Part shown: in pieces, positions 18,411 through 27,283 of the stretch
Numbering within the stretch: position 1 is the stretch's first letter
Layout: every line of letters begins with the position of its first letter
Assembly: GCF_001747105.1 (NCBI RefSeq)
Contig: NZ_MDGQ01000003.1
Location: 310,001 to 374,000, forward strand
DNA length: 64,000 nt
Source: Roseivirga misakiensis
Lineage (GTDB): Bacteria > Bacteroidota > Bacteroidia > Cytophagales > Cyclobacteriaceae
Direction of reading: 5' to 3'
The notes under the pieces: generated by a model
Databases searched by the model: none
Told to the model about the DNA's origin: nothing
What the model saw: only the letters and a program-made list of their open reading frames with translations
Position numbers and translations under genes: made by a program

Positions 18411-19316
18411 ATGAAAAACAAAAGCAACAACATAACACGCACCATATTACTGGTTTTCTCATCTCTTCTGCTTATGGCTTCTCAAGCAAAAGCCGACTTA
18501 GTCAATGGAACCATTAAAACTAAAGTGATTGGCCAAGGTCAGGCCGTCATTATGATTCCAGGCCTGACTTGCGATGGTTCTGTTTGGGATGAAACAATCG
18601 CGGCGATGGGCTCTAACTACGAGTACCACGTTATGACACTACCTGGTTTTGCTGGAAATGCTCCTTTGGCCGATGTTGAAGCAGGGTTCTTCAAGCAGGT
18701 TGAAGCTATGGTCTTGGACTATATAGACAAGAACAACATTGAAAAGCCAATTATCATTGGCCACAGCTTAGGTGGATTTATGGCACTAAACATTGCAATC
18801 AAACGACCAAATCTACCGTCTAAATTGGTAATTGTTGATTCGCTGCCTTATCTCACGAGCATACAAATGCCACAAGCTCAAAACGCAGAACAAGCTAAGC
18901 AAATGGCCCAACAAATGAAGGCGATGGTTATTGCCAGTGGTACTCAACCAAGAGCGAGCAAAGTAGCTTACCAAAAGCAGATGCTCCAAAGCATGATATT
19001 AGATGCAAAGAAGATTGACATTGCGGCAGGTTGGGGAGCCGATAGCGACAGCCCGACAGTAGCGCAGTCGATGTATGAAATGTACACGACCGATATCAGA
19101 GAGGATTTAGCAAAAATTAAGGTGCCTACGCTTGTGCTCGGGGCTTGGGTAGCATATCAACCCTACGGCAACACCAGAGAAAGTACTCTTGCTTTATACA
19201 AAGGCCAGTATGAAAAACACCCTAATGTAACTGTAGACATGACTGATATTGGCAACCACTTTATCATGTGGGATGATCCAGAGTTCTTTTACGGTTGGTT
19301 GAAAAAATTCCTTTAA
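18411..19316 (+). CDS. Exported alpha/beta hydrolase
   Basis: The 301-residue protein carries a signal peptide (TILLVFSSLLLMASQAKA) and an alpha/beta-hydrolase fold: oxyanion region IMIPGLTCDG, nucleophile elbow GHSLGG (Ser near residue 122), Asp in the PTLVLGAW region and catalytic His in IGNHFIMWD near the C-terminus. A periplasmic or outer esterase/lipase-like activity is likely; substrate unknown. Starting at TTG 18387 would add eight residues ahead of the signal, so ATG 18411 is preferred. The two-component genes follow 56 bases later on the same strand. Confidence 0.87.
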   Translation: MKNKSNNITRTILLVFSSLLLMASQAKADLVNGTIKTKVIGQGQAVIMIPGLTCDGSVWDETIAAMGSNYEYHVMTLPGFAGNAPLADVEAGFFKQVEAMVLDYIDKNNIEKPIIIGHSLGGFMALNIAIKRPNLPSKLVIVDSLPYLTSIQMPQAQNAEQAKQMAQQMKAMVIASGTQPRASKVAYQKQMLQSMILDAKKIDIAAGWGADSDSPTVAQSMYEMYTTDIREDLAKIKVPTLVLGAWVAYQPYGNTRESTLALYKGQYEKHPNVTVDMTDIGNHFIMWDDPEFFYGWLKKFL

Positions 19317-19372
19317 CAGAAAATACCTGAATGGTGGATGATTAATGCTAAATTATCCACTATACTTTACCC

Positions 19373-20413
19373 ATGAATAAGCGATTAATATATTGGCTCT
19401 GTCAAATTACAGGTTGGACACTCTATTCTGCGTTCTCCCTATCAATGATTGTCGTATTCGGTGGACTTGAATCCTTAACGACGTCTGCCATTTTTCTTCA
19501 GCTTATCATTTTTGCCGCACTCATTACAGCTTCCCATTTATTCAGGCTTTATATCAAGCGAAAAAATTGGCTCTCCCTTAAAATCGTTCCACTCTCCTTT
19601 CGAGTGATTCTTGGTGCCCTGATCCTGGCGGTAATAGCCCAAATTGCCATTCATTTTGTCATTTATGGCCTGATTCCATCCGATGATTTATCGGAGTTTA
19701 GCTTCATTAGTTTTGTTGGGTATGTTTTTGGGGTTTTTGGGGTACTTGTGCTTTGGTCGGCCATTTATATTCTTATTAAATCTATTCAAAAGGGTCAGCA
19801 GGGTGAAATTGAAAAACTTGAACTGAAATCGGCACTCCAAGAAGCCGAACTCATGATATTGAAGAATCAAATCAATCCGCACTTCTTATTTAATGCCCTC
19901 AATAATATACGATCGCTAATTCTAACCGATCAGGACCGAGCGAGGCATATGGTGACGCATATTTCTGATTTATTGCGCTATTCTATCCAGTTTAATGCCT
20001 CTGAAAAGGTCACGCTAGAAGAAGAAATGGAGATCGTAAGGGACTACCTCCAGTTAGAGTCTATCCAGTTCAACGATCGGCTTGCGTACATTTTCAATAT
20101 TGACGAAGAAACGAAATCATTAAAAATTCCACCAATGGCCATTCAATTATTGGTCGAAAACGCCATAAAACACGGACTTTCTATTCAAAAGAACGGTGGT
20201 TTCATTCGTGTTGAATCAACTCACAAAGACGAATGGCTGATTATTAAAGTGACTAATACAGGGCAACTCGGGACTAAAAAGAAAAGGGAGGGTATAGGAC
20301 TGAAAAACTTAGTGGAAAGGATGAAAATACTTTTTGGCGAATTTGCAGAATTCAAACTAGAAAATTCTTCAGCAGACACGGTTACTGCTTCACTTAAAAT
20401 TCCTGTTACATGA
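19373..20413 (+). CDS. LytS/YehU-type sensor histidine kinase
   Basis: The 346-residue protein has four N-terminal membrane helices (about 10-145), a short coiled segment, and a His_kinase domain whose phosphoacceptor box is LKNQINPHFLFNALNNIR (His near 170). The ATPase domain follows with LLVENAIKHG (N box) and GIGLKNLVERM (G box). No periplasmic sensor domain is present, so it probably senses within the membrane. The partner response regulator overlaps its stop by four bases (ATGA), so the pair is cotranslated. Confidence 0.93.
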   Translation: MNKRLIYWLCQITGWTLYSAFSLSMIVVFGGLESLTTSAIFLQLIIFAALITASHLFRLYIKRKNWLSLKIVPLSFRVILGALILAVIAQIAIHFVIYGLIPSDDLSEFSFISFVGYVFGVFGVLVLWSAIYILIKSIQKGQQGEIEKLELKSALQEAELMILKNQINPHFLFNALNNIRSLILTDQDRARHMVTHISDLLRYSIQFNASEKVTLEEEMEIVRDYLQLESIQFNDRLAYIFNIDEETKSLKIPPMAIQLLVENAIKHGLSIQKNGGFIRVESTHKDEWLIIKVTNTGQLGTKKKREGIGLKNLVERMKILFGEFAEFKLENSSADTVTASLKIPVT

Positions 20414-21129
20414 AAGCCGTTATAGTCGACGACTCAAAACTAGCGCGTCAAGAGTTAAAGCATCTACTCAAGTCATTCAATGATGTGCAGATTATCGGTG
20501 AAGCGGAAAATGCCGAGGAGGCAGAAGCTCTAATCGCTGAAAAGAAACCTGAACTCATTTTTTTGGATATTCAAATGCCGGATAAAGACGGTTTTGAGCT
20601 ATTGGAGTTGTTAGAAGAGGTACCAGAAATAATATTTATTACGGCGTATGACGAATATGCCATGCGAGCCTTCGACCATAATGCCTTGGATTACCTCCAA
20701 AAACCGATTAAAGAAGACCGCCTATCGCTGGCCTTAGAACGCGCTGCACAAAAATTAAAATCTCGGTTGGACGAGAGCAAAAAAAACCAACAACTGGGTT
20801 TACACAATCAGGTTTTTGTTAAAGATGGAGAGCAGTGTTGGTTTGTGACTTTAGCGGATATAAGCGTTTTTGAAATTTTGGGGAGTTATACCAGAATTTA
20901 CTTTAAGGAACAGAAACCTATGATTCCAAGATCCCTAAATTATATGGAGTCAAGACTTGATCCCGAGGCGTTTTTTAGAGCCAATCGGCAACAGATCATT
21001 AATCTCAAATTCGTAGAAAGAATTGAACCTTGGTTTAGCGGCACGCTAAAAGTCTATCTTAAGGGAGGCGAGGAAATTGAAGTTTCCAGAAGGCAGAGCA
21101 TTAAATTCCGAGAAATAATGAGTTTTTGA
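20410..21129 (+). CDS. LytTR family response regulator
   Basis: The 239-residue regulator has an N-terminal receiver domain (VIVDDSKLARQEL start, phosphoacceptor Asp in IFLDIQMPDKDG near 55, Lys in YLQKPIKED near 105) and a C-terminal LytTR DNA-binding domain (about 135-239; FVKDGEQCWFV, FFRANRQQIINL). It is activated by the kinase encoded just upstream. LytTR proteins bind paired direct repeats; I could not define target sites here. A short hairpin CGACT-AAGG-AGTCG at 21141 follows the gene and may act as a weak terminator. Confidence 0.93.
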   Translation: MKAVIVDDSKLARQELKHLLKSFNDVQIIGEAENAEEAEALIAEKKPELIFLDIQMPDKDGFELLELLEEVPEIIFITAYDEYAMRAFDHNALDYLQKPIKEDRLSLALERAAQKLKSRLDESKKNQQLGLHNQVFVKDGEQCWFVTLADISVFEILGSYTRIYFKEQKPMIPRSLNYMESRLDPEAFFRANRQQIINLKFVERIEPWFSGTLKVYLKGGEEIEVSRRQSIKFREIMSF

Positions 21130-21157
21130 TTCATCGGTCTCGACTAAGGAGTCGCTT

Positions 21158-21165
21158 TAATTTTG
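21158..21165 (+). promoter_or_regulatory. -7 box upstream of the DinB gene
   Basis: TAATTTTG matches TAnnTTTG, 46 bases before the ATG at 21212. It directly follows the small hairpin at 21141-21154, which could end the two-component operon. No -33 box is evident. Confidence 0.35.
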
Positions 21166-21211
21166 AAAATTATTTCTTTGGATGTACCAGCATAAACTCT
21201 AATTTCCCTCT

Positions 21212-21742
21212 ATGAACCGGGTAGAAATTAGAGCAAAACTTGAAGAGACTTATAAGCAGTTTGGAGAGTTCTTAAGCGACTTATCAGAAGATGAATTTGA
21301 CTACGCTCCTCCCGGGAAATGGAACGCTGGCCAGCAAGCAGAACATCTAATAAAAAGTACTAAACCTATTTTAAATGGGCTAAGTGTACCTAAAATGATG
21401 ATCGGGATGCAATTTGGAAAAGCCAATCGGCCTAGCAGAACTTATCATGAGCTAGTAGAGCGATATCAGGAGCAATTGGCCAGCAACGACAAGCCTGCCC
21501 CATCAGCATTCGCGCCAGGAAAAGTCAGTTTTTCCGATGTCCCCAAGTTGGTGAAAACGCAAAATGAGATTATCGAGAAAATCGTCAAGAAGCTTGACAA
21601 CTGGTCTGGTAAGGATATGGATAAATATGTATTTCCGCATCCACTTTTAGGCAAAGTGACGGTTAGGGAAATGATGTATTTCACAATTTATCATGCCGAT
21701 CACCACCAGAGCATTATTAAGCTTTACTTGCGTGGTGTTTAA
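21212..21742 (+). CDS. DinB family protein
   Basis: The 176-residue protein is a DinB four-helix bundle, related to mycothiol- or bacillithiol-dependent transferases. The metal-binding histidines are visible as AGQQAEHLIKS (His near 48) and FTIYHADHHQSI (His near 162 and 166). The substrate is unknown. It is a single-domain protein of normal length. Its stop lies 19 bases before the next start, so the two genes could share a transcript. Confidence 0.88.
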   Translation: MNRVEIRAKLEETYKQFGEFLSDLSEDEFDYAPPGKWNAGQQAEHLIKSTKPILNGLSVPKMMIGMQFGKANRPSRTYHELVERYQEQLASNDKPAPSAFAPGKVSFSDVPKLVKTQNEIIEKIVKKLDNWSGKDMDKYVFPHPLLGKVTVREMMYFTIYHADHHQSIIKLYLRGV

Positions 21743-21761
21743 CCACCAAAAGCCTCCTCTA

Positions 21762-22862
21762 ATGAAAAAACTAATCCTATTATTAATCGTGACGCTTTCG
21801 ATCGGAAATATCAAGGGACAATCAAAAGCTGATCCCGTAAAGGTTGCGGTAATCGGATTAACCCATACGCATGTACACTGGATATTAGGCCGCGAAGACC
21901 TAGGTGACATAGAAATAATAGGAATTGTAGAACCAAACAAAGACTTAGCCAGCCGATATGCTAAACAGCATGGCTATTCTATGGACATGGTTTATGAGTC
22001 TATGGAGGCCTTAATGGCCAATAAATCACCAGAAGCGGTTACTGCATTTGGCACTATTTACGATCACTTGGCTGTGGTAGAGTTTTTCGCACCAAAAGGT
22101 ATTCATGTCATGGTAGAAAAACCTCTGGCTGTAAGCTTTAAGCATGCCGAGAAAATGAAACGTTTGGCTGAAAAGCATAATATCCATTTGCTCACGAACT
22201 ACGAAACCACTTGGTATGGGAGTAATTTCAAGGCTTATGAAATGGTGCATCATGACAAGACCATTGGTGAAATTAGAAAAATCGTTGTGCACGATGGCCA
22301 TCGCGGACCCAAAGAAATTGGTGTAAATGAGGAATTTTTGGAGTGGCTGACCGATCCTGTTTTGAATGGTGCGGGTGCCTTGACGGACTTTGGCTGTTAT
22401 GGCGCTAATTTGGCCACTTGGCTAATGAAAGGTGAAAGGCCAGAATCTGTATTTGCCCTAGCGCAAACTAACAAACCTGATTTATACCCTAAGGTAGATG
22501 ATGATGCAACGATTGTATTAAAATACCCCAAAACCCAGGTTATCATACAAGCTTCTTGGAATTGGCCAGTGAGCCGAAAAGACATGGAGGTATATGGGGA
22601 AAACGGACAAATAATCGCTGACAATGGTTCCACCTTGCGCTACAAACTAGGTGATGATCATAAGGAAGTGACTTTGACCGAATTGAAAAAATCAAGTCCT
22701 TTAGACGATCCGTTCAGCCTCTTAGCTGGTGTCGTTAGGGGCACTATTAAGCCCTTACCGACGGATTTATCTGCCCTAGAAAATAATATGATCGTTATGG
22801 AAATACTCGAAGCTGCTAAAAAGAGTGTAGCGAGCGGAAAATTAGTGAAACTAAAAAACTGA
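21762..22862 (+). CDS. Exported Gfo/Idh/MocA family oxidoreductase-like protein
   Basis: From ATG 21762 the protein has 366 residues with a Sec-type signal (KKLILLLIVTLSIGNIKG). The Rossmann start VKVAVIGLTHTHVHWI lacks the second and third glycines of the usual GxGxxG; the family motif VEKPLAVSF and a C-terminal alpha/beta domain (GALTDFGCYG) are kept. Enzymes of this family act on sugars or cyclitols with NAD(P), usually reaching the periplasm through Tat, so a Sec signal is unusual and cofactor binding may be altered. Earlier in-frame codons overlap the DinB gene and give no better start. Confidence 0.85.
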   Translation: MKKLILLLIVTLSIGNIKGQSKADPVKVAVIGLTHTHVHWILGREDLGDIEIIGIVEPNKDLASRYAKQHGYSMDMVYESMEALMANKSPEAVTAFGTIYDHLAVVEFFAPKGIHVMVEKPLAVSFKHAEKMKRLAEKHNIHLLTNYETTWYGSNFKAYEMVHHDKTIGEIRKIVVHDGHRGPKEIGVNEEFLEWLTDPVLNGAGALTDFGCYGANLATWLMKGERPESVFALAQTNKPDLYPKVDDDATIVLKYPKTQVIIQASWNWPVSRKDMEVYGENGQIIADNGSTLRYKLGDDHKEVTLTELKKSSPLDDPFSLLAGVVRGTIKPLPTDLSALENNMIVMEILEAAKKSVASGKLVKLKN

Positions 22863-22898
22863 GTAAATCCTTCGCCACCTTACCAAAAACGAATTCCC

Positions 22899-24068
22899 CT
22901 AATCCAAGAACTTTAAACACACAGGTGTAGGCACTTCCGCAATGTAACCCGTATCGGTAAGTTCTCCCGTTTCCTGATTTATCGCGAAAGTCACGATAGT
23001 ATCGGTATTCTGATTCGCTACCAATAAAAAACGGCCTGAAGGGTCAATTTCAAAATCTCTTGGCACCTCACCAAGCGTAGAATGGCGACTTACAAAGGCT
23101 AAAGTTCCATTCTCTGCAATAGAAAAGGTCACAATTTCATTTATTTCGCCTCGGTTGGAAGCATAAAGGAATTTACCATTGGGATGCACCTTAATCGCGG
23201 CACTTGCAGGCTCTCGATTATCATCGTCTTCCTGTGTAGAAATCATTTGCAAACTCCTTCTAAATCGGTTGTCTTTATGCGTCGAAAGCACTTCTACGGT
23301 ACCGATCAGCTCATTCAACATATAGCCAATTTCCAGTGTTGGGTGTAATGCCATATGCCTGGGGCCAGACATACGTGGAGAATTCGGGTAATCTCCCACA
23401 TAGTCCAAAGTCATAGAAAGCGTATCTAATTTATACTCATAGATTCTGTCGGCCCCGAGGTCTACCGCCGCCACCCAGTTTTTTGTGGGGTGCTGAAAGA
23501 TCTGATGAGCATGTGCTGCTTCTTGTCTCGGGTGAGAAGAACTCCCCTCATGTTTTTTATAACTACTATATGGTAATAACAGTCCGTCTTCTTGAATTGG
23601 ATAGAGGACTACACTCCCACCGACGTAATTGGCCGCCATTACAAAAGTTCCTGTATTATCGATCGTGATGTAACAAGGGTACTGACCCATACTACTAACT
23701 TCATTTAGATACCGGAGGCTATTCTCTTCGCGGTCGTATTCTAGGGCAGTTACAGAAGCAAAACTTTCTTCGCCGCCATCATATTCATTTACCGCATAAA
23801 CCCATTTCCCATTTTCATGGACTGCCAAATAAGATGGGCTGGTAATCTGATCAGACACGCCTAAATAGCGTAAGGCACCAGTTTTCTTATTCATTTCGTA
23901 CATATAAATCCCTTCACCTTGACCGTCTACGTGCCCCTCTTTTTTGGTGTAGGTACCAACAAAAAGAATCTCTACATCTTCAGGCTTTTCCATAGCAGCT
24001 TCTTTCTTTTCAGACTGGCAACTCATCATAAATAAAAGTGCCAAAACGATCAATATAGAGTGTTTCAT
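22899..24068 (-). CDS. Lactonase-fold (7-bladed propeller) lipoprotein
   Basis: The 389-residue protein has a lipoprotein signal (SILIVLALLFMMSC) and a beta-propeller of the 6-phosphogluconolactonase/YbhE type: VGTYTKKEGHVDGQGEGIY at the start, repeats such as PSYLAVHENGKWVYAVNEY, GPRHMALHPTLEIGYMLNEL, and HPNGKFLYASNRG. Cytoplasmic Pgl hydrolyses 6-phosphogluconolactone; an exported lipoprotein probably acts on another lactone or only binds ligands. It starts one base after the aldolase stop. ATG 24068 gives the proper lipoprotein start rather than TTG 24092. Confidence 0.85.
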   Translation of the reverse strand: MKHSILIVLALLFMMSCQSEKKEAAMEKPEDVEILFVGTYTKKEGHVDGQGEGIYMYEMNKKTGALRYLGVSDQITSPSYLAVHENGKWVYAVNEYDGGEESFASVTALEYDREENSLRYLNEVSSMGQYPCYITIDNTGTFVMAANYVGGSVVLYPIQEDGLLLPYSSYKKHEGSSSHPRQEAAHAHQIFQHPTKNWVAAVDLGADRIYEYKLDTLSMTLDYVGDYPNSPRMSGPRHMALHPTLEIGYMLNELIGTVEVLSTHKDNRFRRSLQMISTQEDDDNREPASAAIKVHPNGKFLYASNRGEINEIVTFSIAENGTLAFVSRHSTLGEVPRDFEIDPSGRFLLVANQNTDTIVTFAINQETGELTDTGYIAEVPTPVCLKFLD

Positions 24069-24069
24069 C

Positions 24070-25083
24070 TTAAAGGGTTTTAAGAACTGCAATGAGTTCT
24101 GTCATGTGATCATCAGTGAAATCATGATGCGTTACGAAACGGATAAGTTGTGGCCCAAAGCCAAACGCATGGATGTTTTTATCTGCCAGTTTCTTCAAAA
24201 AGGCATCGTTAGTGTACTTATCTGAGAGTTTAAAAATGAGAATATTTGTCTCACAAGGATATACTTCTTCAACATAGGCCAAATCACCAAGAACGGTAGC
24301 TATTGCCTTGGCACGATCATGATCTTCAACCAGCCGATCGACTTGATAGTCTAGGGCATAATTGGCAGCAGCCGCAATATATCCAGCTTGCCGCCATGCA
24401 CCACCCATAACTTTTCTTATTCGTTTCGATCTTTTAATATCATCATGATTACCCAATAATATTGAACCAACTGGTGCGCCAAGCCCTTTCGATAGGCATA
24501 TGGAAATAGTATCAAAAACTTCACCGTAAGCCTTCGGGTCTTGACCAGTCGCAATGAGGGCGTTAAACAAGCGAGCACCATCTAAGTGAAGCGCCAATCC
24601 ATTGGTATCACATATTTCTCGTATCGCGGTGATCTCATCAAAATCATAGCAGCTTCCACCACCTTTATTCATCGTATTTTCAAGAGAAACTACACGTGAA
24701 ACTGGTGCATGGATATCATCTGGTTGAATAGCTGCTTTTACGTCCTCAGCTTTTATCAAACCCCGCTCTCCTTCTAACAATCGAACAGAAACTCCCGAAT
24801 TGGACATTAAGCCGCCGCTTTCGTAGAGGTAAATATGGGAGTATTTGTGGCAGATAACTTCATCTTGCAAAGTAGTATGAAGTCGAATACCTATTTGATT
24901 GGTCATTGTACCAGAAGCACAATAGAGGGCAGCTTCCATCCCAAACATATCGGCAGCCCGCTTTTCTAATGCCGTTACACTTGGATCTTCTCCAAACATG
25001 TCATCACCAACTTCAGCAGACATCATAGCGTCCAACATTCCTGGTGTTGGCTTTGTCAGTGTATCACTTCTTAAATCTATCAC
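24070..25083 (-). CDS. ltaE: Low-specificity L-threonine aldolase
   Basis: The PLP enzyme cleaves L-threonine and L-allo-threonine to glycine and acetaldehyde. The 337-residue protein opens IDLRSDTLTKPTPGMLDAM, shows VGDDMFGEDP, the PLP-stacking region, HLDGARLFNA (Asp binding the pyridine N), and the lysine in LSKGLGAPVGS. The start codon is GTG 25083, overlapping the upstream gene's stop as TAGTG, which fixes it. The symbol is assigned by family; stereospecificity is not visible. Confidence 0.92.
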   Translation of the reverse strand: MIDLRSDTLTKPTPGMLDAMMSAEVGDDMFGEDPSVTALEKRAADMFGMEAALYCASGTMTNQIGIRLHTTLQDEVICHKYSHIYLYESGGLMSNSGVSVRLLEGERGLIKAEDVKAAIQPDDIHAPVSRVVSLENTMNKGGGSCYDFDEITAIREICDTNGLALHLDGARLFNALIATGQDPKAYGEVFDTISICLSKGLGAPVGSILLGNHDDIKRSKRIRKVMGGAWRQAGYIAAAANYALDYQVDRLVEDHDRAKAIATVLGDLAYVEEVYPCETNILIFKLSDKYTNDAFLKKLADKNIHAFGFGPQLIRFVTHHDFTDDHMTELIAVLKTL

Positions 25084-26027
25084 TATTTAAAATATTTTGA
25101 CTTCGAACTATTCTCAGGTATGAGCCCACTAATGGCATTCGCTGCTTCAATTGGTCGATCTGTCGCCAATATATCGGCTCCTCGATTAATGAAGTCCGCA
25201 TATATTGAATCTCCCTTAGCCAAGGCCTTTTTATCCAAGTTACCAAGTACGCCTAAAATAGTATAAATCCCTTTTTCATGTAAGAACTTATAGATTGAAA
25301 GGTCTGGCTCGGAAACACCCGTAAAAGCTATCATATTCTCATCTGGAATGCCTAGCTTTTTATGTGCCTCATAAGCTTCAATATTACCGATACCCACGGA
25401 AATCATAAGCTCTGGCGCATTCTGATAGACCAACTGCGCATCATTTGCACTATATGTAATAATGGCTGAATAATCTTCAGCTTTTGCCTGCCTTACTTGA
25501 GCGATCACTTTTTGAAAGGGAACACCTCGTTTTACATCCAGAGTTAGCAATGCCTTTTCCTTGGTCCATTCTAGCACTTCAAGTAGTGTAGGCACTTTAA
25601 AGTCCGTCAGCTCACCATCATTATCCACCAACTGGAGCGATTGTATATACTCCCATGTAACGTTGCGCACTAAACCCGTACCATTAGTTGTGCGGTCAAG
25701 TGAATTGTCGTGCATCATCACTAATACAGAATCTAAGGTCATTTCTATATCACACTCTATCACCGCGGGTGTGGCTTTAAGAACCATATCAAATGTCTCG
25801 ATCGCATTTTCCGGAAAGCCTGGGTAAGGACCTCCGCGGTGTGCACTAATCATGGGAATTCTATCGTCAGACCAAGAATAGAAGGATTTGGTCTCGCCAT
25901 CAGGGATTGAAATGGCATTTGTGTTGACTTGTATTGGTTCTTCTTTTTGGTCTTTGGCAGGCTGTGAACAGCTAAAGCAAAATAGAATAAGTAAGAAAAA
26001 CGTGAATCTGGTATTAGTAGAAAACAT
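25083..26027 (-). CDS. Glycerophosphodiester phosphodiesterase family lipoprotein
   Basis: From ATG 26027 the protein has 314 residues with a lipoprotein signal (TFFLLILFCFSC). The GDPD fold is shown by HRGGPYPGFPENAIETF, ECDIEMTLDSVLVMMHD (metal ligands Glu-Asp and second catalytic His) and RTTNGTG. Members hydrolyse glycerophosphodiesters to glycerol-3-phosphate and an alcohol; here on the outside face of a membrane. The C-terminus has TDRP, common in the family. It is first in a three-gene operon with threonine aldolase and the lactonase-fold protein. Confidence 0.9.
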   Translation of the reverse strand: MFSTNTRFTFFLLILFCFSCSQPAKDQKEEPIQVNTNAISIPDGETKSFYSWSDDRIPMISAHRGGPYPGFPENAIETFDMVLKATPAVIECDIEMTLDSVLVMMHDNSLDRTTNGTGLVRNVTWEYIQSLQLVDNDGELTDFKVPTLLEVLEWTKEKALLTLDVKRGVPFQKVIAQVRQAKAEDYSAIITYSANDAQLVYQNAPELMISVGIGNIEAYEAHKKLGIPDENMIAFTGVSEPDLSIYKFLHEKGIYTILGVLGNLDKKALAKGDSIYADFINRGADILATDRPIEAANAISGLIPENSSKSKYFK

Positions 26028-26195
26028 GAATGATTTTGGCCTGAAGGTATAGGGCTCAGAAGGGAAGTGCAAGAGTTTTTTGTAAAGTCATTCCCGATGC
26101 GATAGACCTTATGTCCATCGCATCGGTAATCTCCAATAATAACCTAAACATATGAAGATTGTGATGTCAAACATCCTAAATGACCGGACCGTCTG

Positions 26196-26654
26196 TCACT
26201 TTTTGGGTGTGTAATCTCCTAAGTGAGCTCTTAAATTTTGAAGCTCACTTCTTATTTCATCATGTAAAACGCGCGGCACTTCTTGTAAGTAGCCAGCAAA
26301 GTGATTATCCAACTTAATAATCATTTCATTCTTGCTCTTCCTACCCTTTTCAGTCAAAACCACATGAAAAGAGCGTCCATCCTCTTTATTAACAACGCGC
26401 TGAATCCATCCATTTTTCTCCATCCTTACTAGCATCCTAGATATGGAGGGCAAATCCTGGAGCGTCACACCACTGATCTCAGTTGGCGTTACGCTGCCGT
26501 GATTCCATAAAATAATCAACACCTGCCACTGCTCAGGAGTAACTTGATACCCTTTGAGCGCCCGTATCAGCTCCCTGTGAAATAGCAGGTATGCCCGATA
26601 TAGGTTGTAGCCTAAGTTGTTATTGAGGTGAAAGAGAGCCTTACCGAAATCCAT
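26196..26654 (-). CDS. MarR family transcriptional regulator
   Basis: The 152-residue protein has the MarR winged-helix: GYQVTPEQWQVLIILWNHGSVTPTEIS, then LQDLPSISRMLVRMEKNGWIQRV as recognition helix, and wing NKEDGRSFHVVLTEKG. MarR proteins are usually repressors released by small ligands. The palindrome at 26687-26712 lies over its own -33 position, pointing to autoregulation. The nearest genes are the DUF2721 pair upstream (same strand) and the GDPD operon downstream, either of which could be targets. Confidence 0.92.
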   Translation of the reverse strand: MDFGKALFHLNNNLGYNLYRAYLLFHRELIRALKGYQVTPEQWQVLIILWNHGSVTPTEISGVTLQDLPSISRMLVRMEKNGWIQRVVNKEDGRSFHVVLTEKGRKSKNEMIIKLDNHFAGYLQEVPRVLHDEIRSELQNLRAHLGDYTPKK

Positions 26655-26674
26655 ATTTGGTGGTAAAATCTTGT

Positions 26675-26712
26675 TAAAACTAAGCTAAAAAACTTGTCTA
26701 GACAAGTTTTTT
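26675..26712 (-). promoter_or_regulatory. MarR promoter with 26-base palindromic operator
   Basis: A perfect 26-base palindrome at 26687-26712 has the core ACTTGTCTAGACAAGT. On the minus strand its TTG is followed after 20 bases by TAGTTTTA (26682-26675), close to TAnnTTTG, so the operator covers the -33 box of the marR promoter. The A/T-flanked stem could also act as a terminator, but there is no gene that it would suitably end. Confidence 0.6.
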
Positions 26713-26732
26713 TTGAAAAAAAATTAACTTAA

Positions 26733-26759
26733 ATGTGACTTCGGATCCAAAAGTCACAT
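26733..26759. repeat. 9-base inverted repeat, possible terminator
   Basis: ATGTGACTT and AAGTCACAT flank a 9-base loop. On the minus strand it lies downstream of the DUF2721 gene and a T-rich stretch follows some bases later, so it may be that operon's terminator; an operator role cannot be excluded. Confidence 0.4.
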
Positions 26760-26862
26760 GACTTGATTAATTGGAATATCCTGATTTAGAAAAGCGTTGA
26801 CGCGATGCTTCTAAAAACATCGATTAAGTAGCACTGGTGGCTTATTTTTAACGAGAACGGTA

Positions 26863-27282
26863 TTAAGAGCGCTTCTTCTTTGAAGTGATAGTTTCTAAAT
26901 CGCTCAGCTCAAGATTAAGCGCCTTAGTGGAAATTTGTGTTTCAACAAATGATAAAACAAGTGATCCAAGTAATAAAAATAGGCTTGCACCAAAGATATA
27001 ATCTGCAACTACTTGTTTAGATAAATACATTAACACCATACTTAACACACAGCAAAAAAAACTGGCAATTCCGAGCGCTTGCATATTGCGGATTAATAAT
27101 AACCTGGTTTTCAAATTCTTAATTTGACCGAGTACTGGAGCTTCCATCCCAGGTGTTTCTTTATATCGCTGCCTTAATCCTCTGGCTAAGGTTGCCAGTG
27201 CCACAAATCGATTAGTAAAAGCTAGTAACAGAAGAGTTATTGCAGGAAAAAGTAGCGCTGGAGTCGTTATATCTATCTGCAT
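26863..27282 (-). CDS. DUF2721 family membrane protein
   Basis: The 139-residue protein has three hydrophobic segments and the DUF2721 pattern: TTPALLFPAITLLLLAFTNRF, then ALATLARGLRQRY, a basic linker, and LLIRNMQALGIASFFCCVLSM. The family has no known function. The start is ATG 27282, one base after the stop of the small upstream gene (TAG-C-ATG); reading further upstream adds unrelated residues. It forms a two-gene operon of membrane proteins. Confidence 0.8.
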   Translation of the reverse strand: MQIDITTPALLFPAITLLLLAFTNRFVALATLARGLRQRYKETPGMEAPVLGQIKNLKTRLLLIRNMQALGIASFFCCVLSMVLMYLSKQVVADYIFGASLFLLLGSLVLSFVETQISTKALNLELSDLETITSKKKRS

Positions 27283-27283
27283 G

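Noticed and set aside
26687-26712. The palindrome as a terminator
   Set aside because: It is upstream of marR and overlaps its -33 box; the DUF2721 operon upstream has a separate hairpin at 26733, so an operator fits better. A double role is not excluded.
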